Shown: positions 1-5,824 of the stretch, piece by piece
Position numbering within the stretch: position 1 is the stretch's first letter
Layout: each line of letters opens with the position of its first letter
Source: an uncultured Phycisphaerae bacterium
GTDB taxonomy: Bacteria; Planctomycetota; Phycisphaerae; Phycisphaerales; SM1A02
Direction of reading: 5' to 3'
Length of the DNA: 7,025 nt
NCBI GenBank assembly: GCA_937899935.1
Contig: CALCOW010000322.1
Coordinates: forward strand, 1-7,025
Notes under the pieces: generated by a model
The model's input: the letters and a program-made list of their open reading frames with translations, nothing else
Told to the model about the DNA's origin: nothing
Databases searched by the model: none
Position numbers and translations under genes: made by a program

Positions 1-2
1 AA

Positions 3-287
3 TATCCAGCAGATTCACCTGCTGCATATCAATCAGCAACGACCACGGACTACACCAGTGCTCCCCGGACACTGTTAGAACGACAGCCCACACTACTTTC
101 TCACGCAAGTGGAACAGATAACAACCGATACGGACCATTTGCCTTGATTGGATCGTACTTGAGTCCTTCTCGCGCTCGTCGCATAACTATGTTGATGCAG
201 GGGAGCAGGCAAATGCGATCACGGCCAGGCCTGAGATCGCCACTAAGACACATGAATTACAACTCTCCCACAAGGAGCACGCAATGA
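3..287 (+). CDS. Unidentified protein, C-terminal part (5' end outside window)
   Basis: A frame open from the left edge gives 94 residues and stops at TGA 285-287, which overlaps the next gene's ATG at 284 (ATGA), a typical translational-coupling arrangement. The first ~57 residues are rich in Ser, Thr, Ala and Pro and read like a flexible or linker-rich chain. The last ~40 residues are unusually rich in Arg (SPSRARR..., MRSRPGLRSPLRH), which is a common sign of reading out of frame. In the same stretch the -1 frame (from 122) is open and reads more like protein (DAGEQANAITARPEIATKTHE), continuing in frame into the next gene. The true C-terminus may therefore be misread because of a sequence error, a shift, or gene decay. 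I do not recognise a family. By position, upstream of the tail adaptor genes, it could be a head or head-tail protein, but that is only inference. Confidence 0.5.
   Translation, partial: YPADSPAAYQSATTTDYTSAPRTLLERQPTLLSHASGTDNNRYGPFALIGSYLSPSRARRITMLMQGSRQMRSRPGLRSPLRHMNYNSPTRSTQ
272..277 (+). promoter_or_regulatory. Strong Shine-Dalgarno site (AAGGAG) setting the start at 284
   Basis: AAGGAG lies six bases before the ATG at 284. It decides that start: the same frame is open back to 122, but between 122 and 284 it contains no ATG, GTG or TTG codon. Confidence 0.8.
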
Positions 288-799
288 TCAAATGGATGAC
301 CGAGAATCGCGGTGGAATAACGATAGGAGTAGCTGCTTTGCTTTTACTAATCACAGCGTTTTTGACAGCCGGATGTCAGCTCGATCAGATGATCAAATTC
401 GATCCACCCGCACCGGTGGCAAAGGCGCTTGAACTTCCCGAATCAATACCACTTGCGGACGGCGAAATTGTCTGGGAAACATGGGAAACATGGGTCCAGG
501 GATCATCTAAGCAATTAGCAGATCGCATTGGTGATGCTCATCAAAGATGGAATGTTATTGCTTCACTTGCTGAAACTGGACTTGGGATTGCCTCAAGCCA
601 CAGCGGGACTTTCCCTGGCGGAACACTATTGTTCGGAATGCTTGCTGCTGGAGCCGGTTTATTTTTCAAGAAACCAGGTACAGATAAGTTTGTTTCAAGG
701 GAGAAGGAAGACAGCTATAACGCAGGCATCTCGAAGGGGAAGGAAGTTGCAATTCGACTTCTCGGAGCCAAAGCTGATGAGGAAGATGTGAATGAGTAA
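284..799 (+). CDS. Small lipoprotein-like membrane protein of the phage late operon
   Basis: The 171-residue product has a short charged N-terminus (K3, R9), a hydrophobic run at residues 12-29, and then LTAGC with Cys31 as candidate lipidation site. Thr at -3 is allowed but not ideal; Gln at +2 would favour the outer membrane in a Gram-negative cell. A middle region with a WETWETW repeat (64-70) is followed by a second hydrophobic, glycine-rich segment (about 113-128, ending FFKK) and a charged tail. Two hydrophobic segments with short charged ends would also fit a holin-like or spanin-like lysis protein or a virion membrane-interacting protein. I recognise no family. The start is backed by AAGGAG at 272-277. 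The gene overlaps the next by 8 bases, so it is translated with the structural genes. That it is real is likely; its function is open. Confidence 0.8.
   Translation: MIKWMTENRGGITIGVAALLLLITAFLTAGCQLDQMIKFDPPAPVAKALELPESIPLADGEIVWETWETWVQGSSKQLADRIGDAHQRWNVIASLAETGLGIASSHSGTFPGGTLLFGMLAAGAGLFFKKPGTDKFVSREKEDSYNAGISKGKEVAIRLLGAKADEEDVNE
473..494 (+). repeat. In-frame 9-base tandem duplication (TGGGAAACA x2 plus TGGG)
   Basis: TGGGAAACA occurs at 473-481 and 482-490, followed by TGGG. It encodes Trp-Glu-Thr twice and then Trp (residues 64-70 of the lipoprotein-like gene). The copies are identical, which suggests a recent slippage duplication that keeps the frame. Confidence 0.85.
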
Positions 800-1472
800 T
801 CTAAAAGTTGATTCGATCTCTGCCTATACGAGCGGACAAAGCGTAACCTTTAGCGATGATATCGCTGCAACAGGCAAAGACATTGACTGCTCCAAGGTTG
901 ATGCTTCTGGGGATGTGACCCTAAGCAACTCAGAGCTAAAAGTAAAAAACTCCAGTGGTGACACCAAGGCAAAAATTCAGCCTGACGGTGACGCTACTTT
1001 TGACGGCAATGTAACCGTCAAGGGTGTTCTGTCTGCCGATGGCGGGATTGATGGCGACAACAACGCATTATCTTCCATTTATGCAATGGGAAAGTTTACC
1101 TATGCCATTGCGACGGGATCTGGAGCGCCTACGGTTACGCAGTCTGCGTCTGGATGCTTCAAGGTAAATAGCAGTGGAATTTCTGGAGAGGGGACACTTG
1201 CTGGTGAGAATGCAACGCCCCGGCTCGCCAAAGTAACAATCGCTTCGGGCGTATCTTCAAGTAAAAAAATCGGATGTGTGATTAGTGTTGAGGCTGATGG
1301 AGCTCATGTGCTTACGGACCTCAAAGAAGCCCGAGTGTACGAAACGAACACTGGCAATGGAAATGACACTTGGGTAAAAATCTTATTGCCTCAATACACA
1401 TCAATTAACAGCCAGCCCGCAATATCGGACGGCGATATTTTTATCAACTGGATGGTTTTCAAGGAAAACTAA
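792..1472 (+). CDS. Beta-rich fibre-like or decoration protein, phage structural
   Basis: The 226-residue product opens with MSNLKVDSI, a start resembling the 'TLKVDTI' openings I know from marine podovirus and cyanophage fibre proteins. Residues ~15-90 are short Gly/Asp-rich beta repeats (for example GDATFDGNVTVKG at 66-78), like the shaft of a trimeric fibre. Residues ~97-226 look like a beta-sandwich knob: alternating polar and hydrophobic strands (AKVTIASG, KKIGCVISVEA, TWVKILLP) ending in DGDIFINWMVF. There is no signal peptide or membrane segment. It is far shorter than a full tail fibre such as T7 gp17, so it may be a short fibre, a fibre tip, or a head or tail decoration. It starts inside the previous gene, with GAGGAAG at 779-785 as ribosome site, and sits directly before the adaptor genes. 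The structural role is inferred; the gene itself is secure. Confidence 0.7.
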   Translation: MSNLKVDSISAYTSGQSVTFSDDIAATGKDIDCSKVDASGDVTLSNSELKVKNSSGDTKAKIQPDGDATFDGNVTVKGVLSADGGIDGDNNALSSIYAMGKFTYAIATGSGAPTVTQSASGCFKVNSSGISGEGTLAGENATPRLAKVTIASGVSSSKKIGCVISVEADGAHVLTDLKEARVYETNTGNGNDTWVKILLPQYTSINSQPAISDGDIFINWMVFKEN

Positions 1473-1473
1473 T

Positions 1474-2091
1474 ATGATTACCAAGCTCCAAGCAGTCAAC
1501 AATGTTCTAAGGCGGCTTGGAAAGCTGCCCGTCGATGCACTTGATACTAACGGCACTTCTACTCACGCGCATGTCGAAAGAATGATTGATGACTCGGCCA
1601 CAGCCGTCCAGGGTGAAGGCTGGTACTGGAATACTAAGTTTGACGTAGAACCTCCACTTGACGGAGACAGCAAGCTCAATGTGTCTCAGCTTGAAGCCAA
1701 GGATGGTGGTGGATACTGGAACATTTACCACGTTGACACAGACTACAGCGAGAGCAAGAACGTGGTTCGTAAGGGCGATTATTTATACGACATCGATGAC
1801 AATACCTTTGTGTTTTCTGGAACGGTCAAAGTTCGATATACCTACGAACGGGATTTCGCAGAAATACCCGACGCATTTCAGAACCTAATAGTTTCCAAGG
1901 CATCATTCAACTTCAACAGATACTACTTGGGCAATCCTTCACTTGAAGGAGCATTGTCGCTAGAGATGCAAAGCGCCCAACGACTGGTCAACCGTGAAGA
2001 AATTAGGCAGGCAGATGTTGATGTGCTTGGAACTAACAACATGAGTCAAATTCGCGGAAGACCGCGATCACCTTATAGGAGTATCTACTGA
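1474..2091 (+). CDS. Tail tubular protein A (gp11-like adaptor), first copy
   Basis: This is the ring-forming adaptor that joins the portal to the tail nozzle in T7-like phages. The 205-residue length is close to T7 gp11 (196). From memory, two blocks match gp11: the N-terminal helix AVNNVLRRLGKLPVDALD (residues 7-24; T7 AVNDILASIGEPPVSTLE), with the following VQGEGWYWNT (45-54), and the C-terminal helical block FAEIPDAFQNLIVSKASFNF (128-147) with LGNPSLEGALSLE after it. Between them are beta strands including KGDYLYDIDDN (100-110), equivalent to T7 RGGYVYDR. The C-terminus is Arg/Pro-rich. AAGGAA at 1461-1466 lies seven bases before the ATG, and the TGA stop overlaps the next start by one base. 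It is the more T7-like of the two tandem copies and probably the main adaptor. Confidence 0.93.
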   Translation: MITKLQAVNNVLRRLGKLPVDALDTNGTSTHAHVERMIDDSATAVQGEGWYWNTKFDVEPPLDGDSKLNVSQLEAKDGGGYWNIYHVDTDYSESKNVVRKGDYLYDIDDNTFVFSGTVKVRYTYERDFAEIPDAFQNLIVSKASFNFNRYYLGNPSLEGALSLEMQSAQRLVNREEIRQADVDVLGTNNMSQIRGRPRSPYRSIY

Positions 2092-2738
2092 TGGCAGGCA
2101 ATGGACTTACGCTGGTGGATGCCATCAATGAAGTCGTTGAAACAATTGGCGAGTTTCCGATGACCGGAACAGCGCCAGCGGCAACAGGAACAAGCATTTA
2201 CTCAAGAGCACGCGCGTTTATTGAACGAGAAAGCACTAGGGTTCAATCAGAGGGATGGCCGGAAAACACTGAGATGAACCGAAAGTTTGCCTTGTCAACA
2301 GGCAAGGTAGATTTGAGTGGCGAAACACTAGATATATTGCGAGTTCGAGGAGCTGGCCCGGATTCTCATCGATCATTAGTTTTGAGAACTGATTCTGGCG
2401 ATTCAGACAAAGTAAAAATCTTTGACGCTGATCAGCGAACTTTTGATCTTCGAGATGGCGGAGGCGGAAGTTCTAGGGCTGATGTATTTGTCGATGTCAC
2501 CGTCGAGCATTCATTTGAAAACCTTTCCCCGCAACTGAAAGACGTAATTGTCGCTCAATCAAAGCTGGCATTTCAGCGTAGGCTTCAGGGCAATCCAAAT
2601 ACGGATCTTATGCTTCAACAAGAGCTTGCTACTGCTAATCGCTCTCTTGATCGAAACAGCCCAGAAATTGAGCAGCCGTTCAATGTAGTTCCACAGTTTG
2701 ATCCAATGCAACAGAAGCAAAGGCAAAGACAGGGATAA
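2091..2738 (+). CDS. Tail tubular protein A-like protein, second diverged copy
   Basis: The 215-residue protein has the same plan as the gene before it: N-terminal helix TLVDAINEVVETIGEFPMTG (residues 7-26), then IERESTRVQSEGWPENTE (44-61) matching the VQGEGWYWNT block, a beta middle containing KIFDADQRTFDLRDG (109-123), and the C-terminal helical block FENLSPQLKDVIVAQSKLAF (142-161) followed by RLQGNPN. Identity to copy one is visibly low but the key Gly-Trp and NP positions are kept. It differs in a Gly-rich loop (123-127) and a Gln-rich tail (MQQKQRQRQG). AGGAG at 2077-2081 precedes the start, which lies in a TGATG overlap, so translation is coupled to copy one. It may form a second ring, a mixed ring or a connector to the nozzle; which one cannot be read from sequence. 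Confidence 0.85.
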   Translation: MAGNGLTLVDAINEVVETIGEFPMTGTAPAATGTSIYSRARAFIERESTRVQSEGWPENTEMNRKFALSTGKVDLSGETLDILRVRGAGPDSHRSLVLRTDSGDSDKVKIFDADQRTFDLRDGGGGSSRADVFVDVTVEHSFENLSPQLKDVIVAQSKLAFQRRLQGNPNTDLMLQQELATANRSLDRNSPEIEQPFNVVPQFDPMQQKQRQRQG

Positions 2739-5224
2739 TGCACACACCATTTACTGAAAAGATCCCCTCTCTGTTTCAGGGGATATCAAAGCAAGCGCCA
2801 TCGATTCGTTTCCCAGGGCAAGTTGAAAGCGCAAGTAACATATCTTTCAATGTGGTTGATGGGGCAAGAAAAAGACCTGGCTCAAAGTTTCTGTGTGGAT
2901 TCACTGACGATCCTAGTGGAGTTTTACAGTCCATTAGTCCCTGGGATGACTACAAGATTCATAGAATTGAAAGAGATGATGAAGAAGAGTATGCCGTCAT
3001 TTATGGGCATGGCGTCTTTCAGATTCTTGACGTAAACACTGGAGCGCTTGCTGCCATTACCTACGCAACTACAAATGCACGGACTTATCTTCAGATCAGT
3101 GGTGGTGAGCCAGAGGAGCTGAAGTTCACCACAATTGCAGATACGACGTTTATTGCGAATATAAACAATGAATGCAACGTAAGCGACGGAGGGGAAGACC
3201 TGTTTGACAAAACCATGCCCGTCAAGCTAACCCGAACCAAGGTGTCTCCCTTGACGTTTGAGGTCAGCAAGATTGACTGGACGGGTCGGTCGTTTCACCA
3301 CCAAAAAATTACTCAAGACACTAACAATAGCGGCGGAACTTTCAGGTTACGGTGCTTCGGGGACAAGACAAAAGTTGATCTGCCGTATAACTGCTCTGCA
3401 CAGAACGTAGAAGATGCTCTACAGGGCAATGGTTACGACCCCGATCAATTTGACAGTGATCCAGATGCGGGAACTGTTGACGCGCTAGGAATACTTGGCT
3501 TACCGGCGTTTCCTTATGGAAAGGTTATTTGCACTGGCGGACCATTGGACAAGCGGCCTATAAAAGTCCAAATTTCTCCTGATCTGGAAATGGACCGCCT
3601 TATGGATACCACCGAAAACAACACTAATAACTCTATTACTATTTCTCGCGGAGATGACGCAAACGACCCTGCGCCCCAGTTTGCCTTGCAAAATTTGAAG
3701 GTAACAGACATTAGTTCTTTTCGGAACAGGCTTGTCATTGCTGCTGGCCCGTACATTGCATTTTCTTCGGCTGACAATTTGTACAACTTTTTCCTAGAGA
3801 GCCCGCCAAACGTAACCGATTCAGATTGGTTTGAAATACAGATCGCTGGCGAAGATGTTTCTGAGGTCGAAAACCTAACTACGTTTAGATCCGCAATACT
3901 TGCCACAAGCAAATCATCAAAGCAATTTGAAGTCAAAGGCGGAGACACGTTTACTGCAAAGAGCGTTGCTCTGACACCGACCACGAGCTATGACACACAA
4001 AAGGTTCGACCCGTCAAGATTGGTGATCGAATGTACATGGTTGGGCAGGGAACAACCCACTCAACGCTATTGGAATACTATTACGATGACACTTCTCTAA
4101 GTTCTCGGGCTGCGGATTTGTCAAAGCATGTTGACAATTTTCTTCCGACACCAATACAAACGCTTGTTGCATCTCCAAATCGAGAAATCGTGATTTGTGC
4201 TCCTGATACAACCGGAAGTCCAGCACGAACATTTACGGCAACACAGACTGGCGATTGGAATGACACATCAACCTGGGACAAGGCTGAAATACCGCAGGGA
4301 TATGATGATTCCATAATACCGACAGGAATCACAGTCTCATTTACTGGAACCTATATTCCACCTGGCGGTAGCGCTGTAGACAATTTCGCCGTAGAAGCGG
4401 AGCAGTCATTTGTTGGCAAAGCCTACGTTTACCGCAGCTACACGGTCGGAAATGAACGAAAGCAATCTGCCTGGTCCGAATGGGATTTTGGCGAAGATGT
4501 TTTGATGGATATGGCTATTTACGATGACGTATTGCTAATCATGCGTCGAATTGCATTGTCCAACGGAAATATGGCATTGATATTTGAGACTCTTGATTTA
4601 GGCGAGTCTGAAGACAAACAAGCTGGGTTCGCTAATGTTGCTCACCTTGATCATCAGATCATGGAAAAAGGAACAGCCAGCAACGTCAGTTACGACAGCA
4701 ACACCAATCTCACCAAATGGACCATGAAAGATGTTGTTGGCATTGATGGCTACACCGACAATTCAATTGATACTGTGGTTCTTACTACTGGCGTAGAGTT
4801 GTCTGCAACAGCCACAAGCTCGGTAAGTAACCGTGGGACCGAGGTCTTTGTTGCTGGCGACTATAGAACTGCTGATGTATTGTTTGGACGCAAGGTAAAA
4901 TCAGAGATCGTATTGAGCCAAGTGTTCATGCGAGATAAAGAACAGAGACCTATTCGAGATGGTCGCACAAGACTCAAGAAGTTGGTCCTTGAGCACCGTG
5001 ATGCAGGACAGTACCAAGTCAAAGTTGCGAATGATGACGCATTATGCCCAGATCGCACAACTGATGTTGGAACAGTAGCGACTATTGACGGCTTTGGTCA
5101 TTCGACTACTTGGTGTCATGGAGAAGCTGAAGAACTGACCATTACACTAACTTCTAACAACGCTCAACCATGTACATGGACTTCGGTCGAATATCATGGT
5201 GAGCACGATGGGCAGACGGAGTAA
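2738..5224 (+). CDS. Tail tubular protein B (gp12-like tail nozzle protein)
   Basis: In T7, gp12 hexamers form the nozzle below the adaptor ring. This 828-residue protein (T7 gp12: 794) matches along its length. The N-terminus QGISKQAPSIRFPGQ (14-28) to GARKRPG (42-48) parallels T7 GGISQQPDILRYPDQ...LQKRP. A beta-alpha-beta subdomain spans ~199-275 (YNCSAQNVEDAL, then CTGGPL). The core includes SSFRNRLVI (326-334), DTFTAKSVALTPTTSYDTQ and SAWSEWDFGEDV (577-588; T7 QSWSHWDFGENV). The C-terminal block is DGRTRLKKLVLEHRDAGQY (741-759; T7 IGRLQLRRAWVNYENSGTF), then ELTITLTSNNAQPCTW. Residues ~498-557 look like an extra domain absent from T7 gp12. The start is in a TAATG overlap; the nearest Shine-Dalgarno-like bases (AGGG 2731-2734) are only three bases away, so translation probably depends on re-initiation from the preceding gene. 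Confidence 0.93.
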   Translation: MHTPFTEKIPSLFQGISKQAPSIRFPGQVESASNISFNVVDGARKRPGSKFLCGFTDDPSGVLQSISPWDDYKIHRIERDDEEEYAVIYGHGVFQILDVNTGALAAITYATTNARTYLQISGGEPEELKFTTIADTTFIANINNECNVSDGGEDLFDKTMPVKLTRTKVSPLTFEVSKIDWTGRSFHHQKITQDTNNSGGTFRLRCFGDKTKVDLPYNCSAQNVEDALQGNGYDPDQFDSDPDAGTVDALGILGLPAFPYGKVICTGGPLDKRPIKVQISPDLEMDRLMDTTENNTNNSITISRGDDANDPAPQFALQNLKVTDISSFRNRLVIAAGPYIAFSSADNLYNFFLESPPNVTDSDWFEIQIAGEDVSEVENLTTFRSAILATSKSSKQFEVKGGDTFTAKSVALTPTTSYDTQKVRPVKIGDRMYMVGQGTTHSTLLEYYYDDTSLSSRAADLSKHVDNFLPTPIQTLVASPNREIVICAPDTTGSPARTFTATQTGDWNDTSTWDKAEIPQGYDDSIIPTGITVSFTGTYIPPGGSAVDNFAVEAEQSFVGKAYVYRSYTVGNERKQSAWSEWDFGEDVLMDMAIYDDVLLIMRRIALSNGNMALIFETLDLGESEDKQAGFANVAHLDHQIMEKGTASNVSYDSNTNLTKWTMKDVVGIDGYTDNSIDTVVLTTGVELSATATSSVSNRGTEVFVAGDYRTADVLFGRKVKSEIVLSQVFMRDKEQRPIRDGRTRLKKLVLEHRDAGQYQVKVANDDALCPDRTTDVGTVATIDGFGHSTTWCHGEAEELTITLTSNNAQPCTWTSVEYHGEHDGQTE
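4229..4408 (+). other. Inserted domain-like segment in the nozzle protein (residues ~498-557)
   Basis: The segment lies between REIVICAPDTTG, matching the T7 gp12 core, and KAYVYRSYTVGNERKQSAWS, matching T7 KIFMYKFLYLNEELRQQSWS. T7 has only a few residues there. The insert reads TATQTGDWNDTSTWDKAEIP, then YDDSIIPTGITVSFTG. This resembles the recurring 'sGnWndpaTW..g.vP...DdviIpaGitVt' pattern of G8-like and related beta-rich domains in secreted surface and carbohydrate-related proteins. The identification is from memory of the pattern only. A surface-exposed adhesion or sugar-binding role on the tail is inferred. Confidence 0.5.
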
Positions 5225-5227
5225 ATC

Positions 5228-5824
5228 ATGGGCGAAACTGCCATATTGATCGCAGGGCTTGCTATCTCTGCGGCATCAGCAGGAGCAACTGCATACGCTT
5301 CAAGCGAATCCGCAAAAAGGCAAAACGAGGCAATTGCCCGGTCTCTTGCGTCACGAAGAAAAACTGCGGCAAAGCAGGCTGGAATGCTTGCCGATCGCAG
5401 AGAAAATGTTGTTGCTCAGGTTGAAGATGCTGCTGACTTAGAAGCACTAAAAATCGAGAAGCAACGCGCTGCTGCTCTTGGTGCATACAAAGTGGCTGCT
5501 GCTGAAGGCGGCCTGAGTACCTCTTCTGGTGCGGGAGAAATGCTGATGAATTATGCGAGCCAAGAAGCTGCGTTTAGCCAGGGTGTGTTGACCCAGAACA
5601 CTACTGCCCAACTTGCACAAATTCAGAAGGATACAGAGATGCAGCAACTTCAAAATGCTGCAACATACGAAGCACAGCTCAACCAGGCGATGGTACAAAT
5701 GCAAAGCCCATTCTTAGCTTCTCTTGGCGGTGGCATTAGTGGAGCTGGAACCGGATTGCAGTTTGCTTCGGGAGTGAAGTCACTAAGCACGCCATCAAGA
5801 ACCACAGGGGACGCAATAACATAA
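5228..5824 (+). CDS. Internal virion protein B (gp14-like ejection protein)
   Basis: T7 gp14 (196 residues) sits in the head's internal core and is ejected to help form the envelope channel. This 198-residue protein has the same design: a hydrophobic Ala/Gly-rich N-terminus (residues 5-24, TAILIAGLAISAASAGATAY), a long helical, coiled-coil-prone Gln/Ala-rich body, LGAYKVAAAEGGLSTSSGAGEML (84-106) where T7 has IGSIRAAIGESMLEGSSMDRI, and a glycine-rich hydrophobic C-terminus PFLASLGGGISGAGTGLQFASG (161-182) where T7 has PLAIMGSSAASAYASG. CGGAG at 5217-5221, six bases before the ATG, is a good ribosome site; only three bases separate it from the nozzle gene. There is no gene 13 counterpart in between. 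The Ala-rich termini suggest membrane insertion. Confidence 0.88.
   Translation: MGETAILIAGLAISAASAGATAYASSESAKRQNEAIARSLASRRKTAAKQAGMLADRRENVVAQVEDAADLEALKIEKQRAAALGAYKVAAAEGGLSTSSGAGEMLMNYASQEAAFSQGVLTQNTTAQLAQIQKDTEMQQLQNAATYEAQLNQAMVQMQSPFLASLGGGISGAGTGLQFASGVKSLSTPSRTTGDAIT

Noticed and set aside
1..283. Possible intergenic promoter or regulatory region before 284
   Set aside because: It is covered by an open frame that overlaps the next start, and I found no convincing host-type or phage promoter pair.
743..761. Inverted repeat GAAGT...ACTTC (about 7 pairs with one G-T)
   Set aside because: It is short, inside a coding region, and has no T-run after it, so it is not a terminator; chance is the simplest explanation.
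528..791. 87-codon + strand frame within the lipoprotein-like gene
   Set aside because: It is an overlapping alternative frame with poor protein character and no ribosome site; the host frame has a strong start and good neighbours.
3514..3984. 156-codon open frame on the minus strand
   Set aside because: It lies wholly opposite the well-supported nozzle gene and gives no recognisable protein; it is a shadow of coding constraints.
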